DNA of 64,000 bases, taken from positions 510,055 to 574,054 of the forward strand of contig NC_018246.1 in the NCBI RefSeq assembly GCF_000227135.1. The letters are read 5' to 3'. A program made the position numbers and the translations under genes. The stretch comes from Leishmania donovani (lineage: Eukaryota; Euglenozoa; Kinetoplastea; Trypanosomatida; Trypanosomatidae). The notes under the pieces are model-generated. The model saw nothing but the letters and a program-made list of their open reading frames with translations. It did not search any database and was not told the origin of the DNA. This document shows positions 22,092-31,559 of this stretch, one piece after another (the first letter of the stretch is position 1; every line of letters starts with the position of its first letter).

Positions 22092-22100
22092 NNNNNNNNN
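22092..22100. other. Assembly gap (9 N)
   Basis: Nine unresolved bases lie inside or at the edge of the retroposon remnant. The small size differs from the 99-N scaffold gaps and suggests low-quality bases or a masked mismatch. Confidence 0.95.
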
Positions 22101-22690
22101 GCAAGACCACAGCGCGAAGCGCGCTGCGCTTCGGGCTTCGAGCAACCCGCGAATCTCGCGTAGCATACCGGGCACAGCGCCTGGTATGCCGCCCTCACAG
22201 CGAACACAGGCAGGGGAGGGGTGGCGGTGCCGCCTGCTGCACCGCCTGCCTGCGCTTCGGTGCGGGACAGACGCCGGCAAGGAGCGCGTGTCGCATCGTG
22301 TAGTGCCGTAGCGGGGGCTGTCGGCCTGGCGTGTGAGACCGGTGGCCGGGTCCGCAATCCATGCAGTCGGCGTCGGCGCCCCTGGCATGGCTGGCTTTGC
22401 AAGCGTGCCCGCCACGTCGTTGTGCACCAGCTCCCAAGGGCCAGAGACGGGCTGGAGTGAGGGGCGAACGCGACAGGCCAGCAGCGCCGGCACCTGTGCC
22501 CCCCGCCCCCCCCGCCAATGCGTCGCGATGTGCCATCCTCCACCGCTGTCAGGCCGGTGCGGAGCGTCGTGAGGAGGGAAGCCAGGCTGCTGTGGGTGGG
22601 GCCTGTCTTCCAGATGGTCACGTGGGCATGCGGCGCGAAGCAGGAGCACCAAACGTGCGAGCGGGCGCAGGGCACCTCATCGGCAGCAGT
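22101..22690 (-). mobile_element. Degenerate ingi/L1Tc-like retroposon (DIRE-like), RNase H remnant
   Basis: On the minus strand, one frame reads HVTIWKTGPTHSSLASLLTT then LRTGLTAVEDGTSRRI, resembling the part of an ingi/L1Tc RNase H domain around its (T)DS-SLL-AL-TGP segment. A shifted frame just downstream reads VSGPWELVHNDVAGTLAKPA, resembling the FVFxHCGxxxNDxADxLAK segment that follows it in that domain. The two pieces are in order but in different frames, with conserved acidic positions changed, so the element is dead. Further downstream a cysteine pair (CPVCYARF) may be the C-terminal zinc-finger region. Leishmania DIREs are exactly such decayed ingi-clade elements. The limits are approximate, and the remnant may extend through the 9-N gap to about 21860. 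Identification rests on motif memory. Confidence 0.55.
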
Positions 22691-23524
22691 TCCGCGGGAG
22701 TTCTAGCGGAGCGTACCATTTTCTTTGTCGGAGTGTTCTCTGTCACTCTCGAAAGGCGTATATGTCTGGTGGACGACCACCTAAACACCTCCTCACCCGC
22801 ACCCCTCCGACTGACGCACTTACATCTTCTTCACGCTTGCTCGTTTCGCCCCTGCGACTCTCATTATTGCCGTCCCTCCATGCTGGGCATATTTCGAGTT
22901 GGCTTCGGTGTGCGTGCGTGCGCATGCACTCGGAAGGGCTTCGACCTTCTGAGAAGTTTTTTTTTCGCGGGTCCATCGCCCTGTTCAATGGATGGCTGAT
23001 GTGCAGCAACGCTGCCGTTGAGCCCCCCACCCACCCACCCACCCCACTCCACATGCACACTTTCTCCGCTATTTCTCTTCATCTCCCTGAATGCGCACCG
23101 CACGCGGATGCGGCGATATCCAATCGCTATCGGAGTACGTGCACATCAACACACACATACACACACTATCATCCACTCGTGCGTGTGTGTGGCGGCGGTG
23201 GTCCAGCCGATCACCTCGAGCTGCGCCTTGTCCCCTTTCCCTCCCCCCTCCACACACACACACACGCACGCACGCCCACACGCCACTCATACACAGGACT
23301 CGTTTTGATGCGTGAAAGGAGACGAGAACGATGAAGGACAGCAGAGACTATATACTGCGTCTGTGGAGCCTGGCGGAGGACATGGTGATACACAGNNNNN
23401 NNNNNNNNNNNNNNNNNNNNNNNNNNNNNNNNNNNNNNNNNNNNNNNNNNNNNNNNNNNNNNNNNNNNNNNNNNNNNNNNNNNNNNNNNNNNNNGGTGGT
23501 CCAGCCGATCACCTCGAGCTGCGC

Positions 23525-23594
23525 CTTGTCCCCTTTCCCTCCCCCCTCCACACACACACACACGCACGCACGCCCACACGCCACTCATACACAG
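23525..23594 (+). promoter_or_regulatory. Predicted trans-splice acceptor for the 1791-aa gene
   Basis: A CCCTTTCCCTCCCCCCTCC tract and a CA repeat are followed by CAG ending at 23594. The predicted 5' UTR is about 34 nt and contains one short uORF. Confidence 0.5.
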
Positions 23595-23605
23595 GACTCG
23601 TTTTG

Positions 23606-23632
23606 ATGCGTGAAAGGAGACGAGAACGATGA
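23606..23632 (+). promoter_or_regulatory. Short uORF overlapping the main start (ATGA)
   Basis: ATG at 23606 opens eight codons (MRERRRER), and its TGA stop at 23630-23632 overlaps the main ATG at 23629-23631 in an ATGA arrangement. It lies after the predicted splice acceptor, so it should be in the mRNA and could reduce translation or force re-initiation at the main start. Confidence 0.5.
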
Positions 23633-26600
23633 AGGACAGCAGAGACTATATACTGCGTCTGTGGAGCCTGGCGGAGGACATGGTGATACACAGCGGCAAG
23701 CCTCTACATGCGTTTCTTCTGCTGCACCACGTCTTGACAAAGCCACCCCCGTCGCTGCGGCGTGCGAGTGGAACGACGGCGGGCGAGCCTAGCATCAACA
23801 GTAGCGGTGTTGGAGCAAGCACGGTCACGCTGCCCACAGCAGCAACGTCCGAGGCTGCACTCCCACTGCACGTTACCGCCTTTGATGCCGAGTGGAAGTG
23901 CGAAGAACTTGTCACGCGGCTGCGTGCGGCCGAGTATCTGCTGCTCGCAGACGTGCCTGCAGCACGCACAGCGGTGTCATCGGCGAGTACCGCCGCGCCG
24001 GCCGCATCGTCTCCGCGTACGCTCAGCTGCACCGCCGGCCTGGAGGCGCTAGAGCTGGCGGAGCAGGTGCTGGCGCCGGTCTTCGCAACGACATCTCTCT
24101 CGGTGTCGACTGACACTGTCCCCGGAGCCGCGCCGCCGCCGCCGCCGTATCAGCAGGCGTCTTCCACCGCGTCTTGGTGGCATCGAAGGTGTCGTGCTTC
24201 CAAAGACTCTGCAGGAGGTGGCGACAAGAGCAGAGGCAGCTGCAGCGCTTCGTACTCCCTCGATGACGTGCTGCGAGAGGTGGCGGACGTGAGCCGAAGC
24301 TCCGCCTCCGCGGCTGCCCGCTCGTCCTCTGATTCATTGGGGGCGAGCATTGACGGCACCGGCGCGGGGGTACAGTCGCGGGTGGCGAGCATGTATTTCC
24401 TCAATCATGCTACCGTCACAGCCCTGGCCTGGCCGCTCTCCAGCTTCACGCTGGCCTGGCCGATGCGTGAAGCAGCTGGGGATGGTGCAGACAGGTCCCA
24501 CCGTGCAAGCGGGGACGGCGAACAGCACCTCCGTTTTGGGCCGGCCAGTGAAACCATAACCATCTCGGTCTCGCTGGTCGTACGCGCGCATGTGCTGCAG
24601 GCCTTCATATGTCACCGACGCGCTCAGCACAAACGCGCTCTACAGTGTCTGGCGGAGGCGCGGCAGTGGATCGCGCAGCAGTATACCGATGCCGCGCGTG
24701 CGCGAACCGTGCGACTCTTGTGGGAAGACCTTCAAGAGCGCTGGGCGCCCCCCAGTCCGCCGCCGCCGCCGCAGCAGCAGCAGCAGTCGTCCGGCACGTC
24801 TTCATCGTCGTCAGCGACTGCCATCTCCGCAGCCCAGCTGCCTCCCCTGCCGGCCTTTTATCGGCTGATCGAGCGTTTGATTGCGGAGGAGGGCCGTTCC
24901 TGCGCTGCCATGGTGCAGGTGGAGGAGTGCAAGGTGCACTACGCGATCCTGCAGGCGTGTGGCTCGCTGCCGCCACCGCCTCCGCTGCCGGTGCGAACCT
25001 CCTCGATTGCCGTGACAACCACCTTAGCCGATGCCAGCGCCCAGATGCAGGCACACGCCGCAGACCTGCGCCTGCATTACCGCCGCTATCAAGAGAGTCT
25101 CCAGCTTCTGCATGTTTTATCTCGGGCTTACATGACGGTGGTGCGGTGGATAGAAGAGGAGGCGCAGGGAGACGTGATGACGGCTACTGCGGCAGAAGCG
25201 CCGCCTCCGAACGGAAGCATGGACGTGCCGGAGCAAGGCGTGGCGTGGCGTGAGGCGCTGCGGTGCGTTCGGAGTCAGCTGAGCCCGTTCTGCCTCTGCG
25301 CGCTGCAGTACACCTGCAACCGTGCTACTCCAGTGGCACCGCGCGGCCTCGCCACGGACACCGCGGCCACGACAACGACCGCCGACGTCTCTCCGTGCTA
25401 CGCGCTCGGCTTCGATGTCCGGCTGGCCGCGGAGGTTCTGGGCCTGTACCACTGCCTCAGCTACGTGTACCTGCTCTACCAGCAGTCTGCCGCGGCATCG
25501 ACGCTGCAGCCGCTTTCCGCGAAGCATCACGAATCGCTCTCTGTCGTTGAGCTTATGGCACGAGGCACCGGCGGCGGCGGTTGCAGCGGGCAACAACCGT
25601 GCAACGGCAGCGCTATGGAGGAGCGCACGAAGGACAGGCATGCGAGTCGAGGAGACGACACGTTTGAGGCGACCAAGGAGGAGGTGGCGTTCCTGCGGCG
25701 CTACCGCAGCGACCCGGCCTACGTGGCGCTCTTCGGCGATCACCAAATCCGTCCTCAAGCACGGCAAACGCTCTCCTCCTTGGACGCGGCACTCGACACG
25801 GACGCCGCAGACGACGCAGACGTACTCGCCATCACTCGCGATTTGGTGCACAGCGCGGTGGAGCACGCTAAGATCAACGCGTTCGTCTTCGGTCAATGGC
25901 GTTTGGGTGACGCCGCCGTAACCGCGACGTTGCGCGCTCCATCTTCCACCAGTGCGAACGTGAAGGGGGAGAAGCGACTGAAGACGGAGAGCGCTCATAA
26001 CGACGAGACCGGTGGTGCACGCGATCAGTGCGAAGGGGTACAGGTCGCTCCACTCCTTCGTTGGTGCGCACCGAAAGATGCTGAAGCAAGCACAGCACCT
26101 GCCACCGCGCACGAAGCCGCACTGTTGTGGTGCCTGGTGGAGTTGGGCCTACGGGATAACTATCCCTTCGTCATTCGATTCCTGCGGGAGCTGAGCGGCG
26201 CCCTGTCACGAGTGACCGGCATCACGTATGCCTCTGGCGAAGGTGCGGCAGATTGCGTGGCCGCGCCGCCTCAGCTGCCCGAAGAAGCTGCCGAAGGCGA
26301 AGTCGGCGTAGGTGACGCTCTGCCAACGTGCCCTCGCCCTGAGGGGGCATCCCTGCCGGGCATCCGAAAGCACAGCCGCTCGCCGTCGCCATCGCCGATG
26401 CCTCTGATGCATCGAGCGTCCCATGGGGCCACGTCACGTCTGCAGCCGCCGCCTTCAGGCAACTGGGTGTTTCCTGGCTTCCGCCGAGCCTTGCAGCTCT
26501 ACCTAGAGCTTGTGACGGTGCTCATGCGATCAGCCGCCACCATGCATGCCACTTCATCCACCGCCGCCACTGGCGCCGAGGAGCCGCAAAGTGCAGCGGC

Positions 26601-29004
26601 CTTCTCCTCCACAGCGACGTCATCTACGGCACCATCGATCCCCATCCTGCGACTTGGCTTGCACGATGCGGAGCAGCTCATGGCGCAAGTCCTCTTCACC
26701 GTCGACGCCGAAATGTTGCACCTGACAGGCAATACGTGGGGCATTGCTTCTGGCGCTAGTGCGCGGGAAGGCGGCTGCACACGCGTCACCGGTGCCACGG
26801 ACTACCGAAACCGGAACGGAAAGGGCACCAGCAGCGGCGACATTAGCCTATCTCACCTTAGGCAACGCTTCCTGCTGGCTGATCAGCTGCAGTGCTCCGC
26901 CCCGGCGCAACTTCGCGGGCTGGTACAGATCAAGGCGGCGGCGCTGGTCACCATGGCGCGCCACCACCTCACGCAGCTGTCTCTCGTGCGAGCTGTGCAT
27001 TACCTCCGCGAGGGGCAGCAGTTTGCTCGCGTTTTCCATCGGCAGGCAAAGCTGACGCTGGTGCCGGAGATGCACGTTCTGCTGGCGTGTCTTGCGACGT
27101 GCATGAGCCTGCGGCGGCTCCCAGACCTCCCAGAGCCGGCGGTAAAGAAGGGAAGAAGAAGCGAAGGCAGGGGCCACTCCGTGAGCAGCGGGGACGGGGA
27201 GGCGGCCACTGACGTGGCACTCGGCACCGCGCATGATGCGCTGTACGCCTCTGCGCAGGGCTGGATCTCGGCGGAGCGAGCCACGTCCATTCACGCCGGC
27301 AGTGACGATGGCGCAGCGCCCCACGAGCCGCACTCGCTGAGCGGGCACCACAGCAGCCACGTCGGCAACGGCACCGGCGCCGCGGCCTTTGCTGTTCCCC
27401 CGCGAGAGGAGTCCACGGTGGCGCAGGACGTTGGGCTGCCGTACCTGCACCTGCTCGCCGCTGAGCGTGCCGCCTGCACCACCTTGCACACCCCACCATC
27501 TCTCTCCCTACTCCTCTATATCTTGAAGGCATGGACTGTCTTTCATCTCGTGACCGCAGGCGAAGAGCTAGTCTGGTCGGACGTGGGATGCAACGTCTCC
27601 TCACTGCTCACGACGCCACCGCACGCCCCGACGCCGCTGCAGCAGCAGCAGTCGATACGCCAGATGAATGGGTCACCATCGATGTCGGCAGCCGTCCCGC
27701 GATCACTGGCGCTGAAACCAGCGTCACCGTCACCGCCTTTTCTGCCGCTTCCCTCACCTTCTCACGCCACCACGACGCTCAACACCACAGTTGAGGATCA
27801 GCAGCGTCGCGTGGCGCGACTCGACAGTCTAACATCGACACCAACCAGCACCCCGACTCTGCGCAGCCGACACGCCACGGTGCCGACGGAGATGCACCGC
27901 ATTCAGCTTGAGCCTGCCATAATGTCGGCGGCCACCGCCCGAGCGACAGTGCAAGCGGTAAAAGGCGAGGGCAATGACGACGAGGGCTGCGGAGTGGGAC
28001 GCGCCGCCACGGGTGTCGCGTACGTGAATGCAAAGGGGGCCAACGATGGCAGTGCCGACGGGAAGGTCACTCACAGTCTTCAGAGCCGCGGCAGCAGCGG
28101 CGTCGACAAGAGTAGTGCCGTGAATTCAGAGAGCGGCATTGGCGGTACGCATGTACGAGGCATCTGCACAAGCTTTCGCGGCGCCTCAGCCATGGCCGCA
28201 ACGGCTTCATGTCCCGTGGGTGCGCACGTGAGAGCACTCCCGCACACGCAGAGGCACCGCGCCGGTGATGTGCTGCAACGCATGATGGCCGTCCTCCTCG
28301 ACCACTACGAGACGCATGGCGTTTACGCGGCGCCCATAACGGCAGCAGCGCCCTCGCTCTCCACAGAAGCTGAGAGGGCTACCCTTCAGCAAGTTCCTGC
28401 CGCTGCGTGGACGCCGCAAAACGTCGCTCTCTTCCGCCTCCTTCGCGGGGCGGTGCTGCTGTGCGAAAACAAAGACGAGCCGGCAGCGGCGCGGGAGCTG
28501 AAAGAAGCCACACACATTGCGAAGCGGCATCTCGGCGTCCTTCACCCGTACGTGGCCGATGGGCTGGCGCTGCTGGCGAGCGCGTACGCTTCGCTCGATG
28601 TGGACGCTGTGCCGAGCGGCGATAGCCATAGTCACGGTGAGCCCTCCGGCTCCGCCACCTCACCGTCGCCACAGCAGGTGACGGGAGGCGCAGCTCGAAC
28701 ACGGAAGGTAGCGGTGCAGGTCGCCATGCGCTGCAGCTGCATGGCGCTGGCCTCCCTCTACGCAACGTCGGCGGCCAACGGCAGCGATAGCGTCGATGCT
28801 GCTGGAACGACGACGGCACAGCAGCAGCAGCAGCAGACGGCGCCCTTCTCCACCATAGGAGCACGTCTTCAGGAGTGGTGGGGCAGCCAAGTCCTCCACG
28901 GCTTGTGTGGCAGCGGCAGCGGTGGGTACAATGCAAATGCGGTTCAGCATCTGCGGCTTCTGTTCGGTTGGCTCCCGGGGTCGGCAGAGTACTGCTTCTC
29001 GTAA
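23629..29004 (+). CDS. Giant hypothetical protein with TPR-like repeats (1791 aa)
   Basis: I do not recognise this protein by name. The ATG at 23629 (MKDSRDYILRLWSLAEDMV) begins a helical segment that looks like real protein. The chain alternates helical blocks with Ala/Ser/Pro/Gln-rich linkers, including CAG-encoded Gln runs near 24770, 27640 and 28819. Helix-turn-helix pairs of TPR type are seen near residues ~1100-1163 (LVQIKAAALVTMARHHLTQL and what follows) and ~1600-1655 (LREL-like repeats, then HLGVLHPYVADGLALLASAY, similar to kinesin-light-chain-type TPRs). No enzyme motif is visible. A scaffold role, for instance in a large assembly or transport complex, is plausible. The left side of the nearby gap repeats the first ~22 codons; that copy is an assembly artefact. 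Confidence 0.8.
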   Translation: MKDSRDYILRLWSLAEDMVIHSGKPLHAFLLLHHVLTKPPPSLRRASGTTAGEPSINSSGVGASTVTLPTAATSEAALPLHVTAFDAEWKCEELVTRLRAAEYLLLADVPAARTAVSSASTAAPAASSPRTLSCTAGLEALELAEQVLAPVFATTSLSVSTDTVPGAAPPPPPYQQASSTASWWHRRCRASKDSAGGGDKSRGSCSASYSLDDVLREVADVSRSSASAAARSSSDSLGASIDGTGAGVQSRVASMYFLNHATVTALAWPLSSFTLAWPMREAAGDGADRSHRASGDGEQHLRFGPASETITISVSLVVRAHVLQAFICHRRAQHKRALQCLAEARQWIAQQYTDAARARTVRLLWEDLQERWAPPSPPPPPQQQQQSSGTSSSSSATAISAAQLPPLPAFYRLIERLIAEEGRSCAAMVQVEECKVHYAILQACGSLPPPPPLPVRTSSIAVTTTLADASAQMQAHAADLRLHYRRYQESLQLLHVLSRAYMTVVRWIEEEAQGDVMTATAAEAPPPNGSMDVPEQGVAWREALRCVRSQLSPFCLCALQYTCNRATPVAPRGLATDTAATTTTADVSPCYALGFDVRLAAEVLGLYHCLSYVYLLYQQSAAASTLQPLSAKHHESLSVVELMARGTGGGGCSGQQPCNGSAMEERTKDRHASRGDDTFEATKEEVAFLRRYRSDPAYVALFGDHQIRPQARQTLSSLDAALDTDAADDADVLAITRDLVHSAVEHAKINAFVFGQWRLGDAAVTATLRAPSSTSANVKGEKRLKTESAHNDETGGARDQCEGVQVAPLLRWCAPKDAEASTAPATAHEAALLWCLVELGLRDNYPFVIRFLRELSGALSRVTGITYASGEGAADCVAAPPQLPEEAAEGEVGVGDALPTCPRPEGASLPGIRKHSRSPSPSPMPLMHRASHGATSRLQPPPSGNWVFPGFRRALQLYLELVTVLMRSAATMHATSSTAATGAEEPQSAAAFSSTATSSTAPSIPILRLGLHDAEQLMAQVLFTVDAEMLHLTGNTWGIASGASAREGGCTRVTGATDYRNRNGKGTSSGDISLSHLRQRFLLADQLQCSAPAQLRGLVQIKAAALVTMARHHLTQLSLVRAVHYLREGQQFARVFHRQAKLTLVPEMHVLLACLATCMSLRRLPDLPEPAVKKGRRSEGRGHSVSSGDGEAATDVALGTAHDALYASAQGWISAERATSIHAGSDDGAAPHEPHSLSGHHSSHVGNGTGAAAFAVPPREESTVAQDVGLPYLHLLAAERAACTTLHTPPSLSLLLYILKAWTVFHLVTAGEELVWSDVGCNVSSLLTTPPHAPTPLQQQQSIRQMNGSPSMSAAVPRSLALKPASPSPPFLPLPSPSHATTTLNTTVEDQQRRVARLDSLTSTPTSTPTLRSRHATVPTEMHRIQLEPAIMSAATARATVQAVKGEGNDDEGCGVGRAATGVAYVNAKGANDGSADGKVTHSLQSRGSSGVDKSSAVNSESGIGGTHVRGICTSFRGASAMAATASCPVGAHVRALPHTQRHRAGDVLQRMMAVLLDHYETHGVYAAPITAAAPSLSTEAERATLQQVPAAAWTPQNVALFRLLRGAVLLCENKDEPAAARELKEATHIAKRHLGVLHPYVADGLALLASAYASLDVDAVPSGDSHSHGEPSGSATSPSPQQVTGGAARTRKVAVQVAMRCSCMALASLYATSAANGSDSVDAAGTTTAQQQQQQTAPFSTIGARLQEWWGSQVLHGLCGSGSGGYNANAVQHLRLLFGWLPGSAEYCFS

Positions 29005-30173
29005 AAATAGCTGTCTGCGAACGGGCCACGCACGCTCACCCACTCACGTACGTCTCCGACACCGATCTTGTGAGTTGATCCTGTCACTCTCCGGCAGCAT
29101 TGATCACTCTGCAGTTGTATATGTATATGTGTGTGTCTGTGGAATGCCGTCTGCGTTCACTCGCAGCGACTCACCTACGCGTGCATGCGCAAGTCTGCGC
29201 CAGGGCCAGCGCTGACTGATAGCCTCGACGGTTCTCTCCCCCCCCCTTGCTTCCCTCTTATCTTTGATGTGTTTCTCTCCTTGAGTCGCCCTTGATCCAC
29301 TCGTCGCAGTGCGGGTGCTGCTGTAGTCGTTATTGTTGCTCTTGTGGTCGCCTCAGCAGCGGCAGCAGCAGGGTGGGCACGCAAGAAGCGGAAAGACACC
29401 AAGAGGTCAGGGGCATCGGGTACGTCTGCTTGTTTCGTTGGTTGCGGCCGGACCCCACCCCCCTCCCCACACACGCCGCCCTCTATTCTCTCTCTCCTCA
29501 CTGTTTAGACAAGGAAAAGCACATCAAGATAGATGATTTCGAAAAACCAAGCTCAACAATGCAAAGACGACAAGCTCTTCCCGCCTCCCCCCCCCCTCCA
29601 ACCTGTGTATGTGTATGTGTATGTGGGGGGGGGGCGGGAGGCGGGTACGTTCGCTGCATCACTTGGCTGGTGGTCGTCGTGCACACACACACACAAAACC
29701 ACCTACCCACACACCCACCCTCCTCGCCCTCACAAGCTGAAGTGCACGGAGTGGGGAGGGCTTGTTTTTGCCAGCGAGAACGCCGTCGATCCCCCATGTC
29801 GTGCTTTTTGTGCTTTCCTCTCACTGCACACCTGACTCACCCCCCTCACCCCTCCCACCACCAACACGAACGCCATCGTCACCACCCCTCACCTTTATAA
29901 ACAGGCATGCACGCACATCCCAATCTCAGCCCTTCTCCGACAGGGTCCGCGCGCGTTTCTTTGTCTTTTGTCTCGCCCCTCCGCCACATATATACACACA
30001 CCCTTTTCCACCTATCTGTGGGCGGGCACCTGTAGCCATCTCATACCTTGTGCTAATTAGCGCACACTCGCATCAGCTCTCGTTCTCTTCATCTTCGAAC
30101 ACACAAACGCTTCCGCCGTCAACACTCCCTCCCTCCCACCACTCTCCTATCATTGAAGGAACGCGCGGGCACA
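29005..30173. other. Intergenic/UTR spacer
   Basis: No gene is seen. The spacer contains G-rich (about 29623-29640) and CA-rich tracts and ends in a strong CT tract before PEX12. Confidence 0.7.
30126..30158 (+). promoter_or_regulatory. Predicted trans-splice acceptor for PEX12
   Basis: A CCCTCCCTCCCACCACTCTCC tract is followed by its first AG at 30157-30158, 15 nt before the ATG at 30174. Confidence 0.5.
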
Positions 30174-31559
30174 ATGTTCGAGAGCAACCTCCTCTCGCAG
30201 ATCAACACCTCGTCACCGCTGCCAACAGTGGTCGAGGTGCAGTTCACCACCAGCATCAACCAGACCCTCTACAAGGCATTCCAGTTTGCTCACACGCTGC
30301 TCGCGGAGAAGAGTGACCGGGCGGCTGTGCTGCTGCCGTGGAGTGATGAGATATACTTGGCTTTGTCGGGAATGATGGAGCGGCTGATGCTGGAGCACGC
30401 TGACACCACCTTCTCCGAGATGATATTTGCCCTGCGTCGCGCGGAGGTGGACGGGCCGCTCGCCGCTGCCCCACCACTCTCCTCGTCATCCGCCGCCGCG
30501 TCTGGGCCATCTTCGCCAGGGCTGCGGCCTGGTGCGCGTGGTCGGTACCTTCGCTGGCTGCTGCTGGGGCCACCGCCGGTGACCACTCCGGAAGAGCGCG
30601 CCATGAACTTCATCAACGACGGTGTCTCCTCACAGCTGCGCGTTCACGCCAGCGCACCGGCAGACGCCGCCGTCGCGGCGATCGTGTCGCCGGATATGGC
30701 GACGCCCACGCCGCTCATGGATGCCGGCGCCACAGACTCGACGGCGGCGGTGGGGAGCGCGGCGGACGCCGCGGCGCTCTCGCAGCTGAAGTCCGTCGAG
30801 CTTCTCAAGGCTGAGCACGCTCCGTACGGCTACCTGCGCTTCAAGACGCTTAGCCGTCGCAACAAGGTCATCTCTCTCCTCCTCTTGACGCTCAAGCCGT
30901 ACCTGGAACGAAAGGCGGAGCAGTGGTACGTGCGCAACACCGACACCTCCGTCGACGCCGTCGCCATGCGGAACGCGTATGCTTACCGCTACCCGCACCG
31001 AGCGGCCCTCTTGCACTTCCTCGCGAAGTACGTCTACCCCATCTACCACGTCATGAAGCAGGGGTCACGGTTCCTGTACATGATGTGCTTCCTGCTGGAG
31101 ATGACGCCCTACACGTCGCCGCTGCATCGCGTCTTCGGCATCGCGCTGCGCCGGAGTACCCTCGAGGACTCGCTTGCGACGGGCCCCCGTGCGCAGCGCG
31201 CGCTGCTTGTCGCGCGCGTCGTGCTGATTCTCGTCTTCTGCGGCTTCCGGCTGCTAGACTTCACACGGAACGCTGACGGGGCATCCTCGCCACGTCAGAT
31301 CCGGGAAGAGGGGCTTCCGATTCCGCCGCCACCAGTGCTTGGCAGCGACGTGCCGCTGCCAGAGGACCGAAGCAGCCTCCCGAAAGCTGGTGAGTGCCCC
31401 GTCTGCCGCAGACACGTTACGAACGCGGCGGTCTGTCTCATCAGCGGCATCGTGGGCTGCTACCCTTGCCTGCAAGGGTACGTGCAAGAGCAACGAGCGT
31501 GTCCTGTCACGCACCAGTCGATGGGGGTGGAGCAGATCCGCCGAGTTTTCGAGTGCTAA
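30174..31559 (+). CDS. PEX12: Peroxin 12 (glycosomal RING peroxin)
   Basis: This 461-residue protein matches PEX12, one of the three RING peroxins (PEX2/10/12) that form the ubiquitin-ligase channel recycling the import receptor PEX5 at the peroxisome membrane, here the glycosome. The N-terminal half has the PEX12 pattern of helices and membrane segments (VISLLLLTLKPYLERKAEQW; HFLAKYVYPIYHVMKQGSRF; the LLVARVVLILVFCGFRLLDF segment). The C-terminus carries the incomplete RING expected of PEX12: C408-x2-C411, C429-x2-C432 and C443 in SGIVGCYPCLQGYV and ACPVTHQSM, ending in a QIRRVF motif. Low-complexity inserts near residues 95-125 and 160-205 make it longer than yeast or human PEX12. The ATG at 30174 begins MFESNLLSQ; a TTG-initiated extension to 30153 is not credible. 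Confidence 0.93.
   Translation: MFESNLLSQINTSSPLPTVVEVQFTTSINQTLYKAFQFAHTLLAEKSDRAAVLLPWSDEIYLALSGMMERLMLEHADTTFSEMIFALRRAEVDGPLAAAPPLSSSSAAASGPSSPGLRPGARGRYLRWLLLGPPPVTTPEERAMNFINDGVSSQLRVHASAPADAAVAAIVSPDMATPTPLMDAGATDSTAAVGSAADAAALSQLKSVELLKAEHAPYGYLRFKTLSRRNKVISLLLLTLKPYLERKAEQWYVRNTDTSVDAVAMRNAYAYRYPHRAALLHFLAKYVYPIYHVMKQGSRFLYMMCFLLEMTPYTSPLHRVFGIALRRSTLEDSLATGPRAQRALLVARVVLILVFCGFRLLDFTRNADGASSPRQIREEGLPIPPPPVLGSDVPLPEDRSSLPKAGECPVCRRHVTNAAVCLISGIVGCYPCLQGYVQEQRACPVTHQSMGVEQIRRVFEC

Larger units (their letters stand above)
20798..23628. other. Intergenic region with retroposon remnant and assembly gaps
   Basis: No intact gene is seen. The region includes an antisense ingi/L1Tc-like remnant (about 22100-22690), a 9-N gap at 22092-22100 and a 99-N gap at 23396-23494 flanked by an exact repeat. 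The true length is probably about 300 bp shorter. Confidence 0.65.
23197..23693. repeat. False tandem duplication around a 99-N gap
   Basis: Bases 23197-23395 are identical by eye to 23495-23693, with N at 23396-23494 between. The left copy ends exactly at the gap and the right copy begins exactly after it, as when two overlapping contigs are scaffolded without merging. The left copy carries a broken duplicate of the next gene's start at 23331. Confidence 0.85.

Noticed and set aside
23331..23395. Apparent second start of the 1791-aa gene
   Set aside because: It lies in the left copy of an exact overlap around a gap; not a separate gene.
24770..24790. CAG repeat as an expandable triplet-repeat locus
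   Set aside because: Only six to seven interrupted units; similar short Gln runs occur in several genes here and are ordinary in this GC-rich genome.
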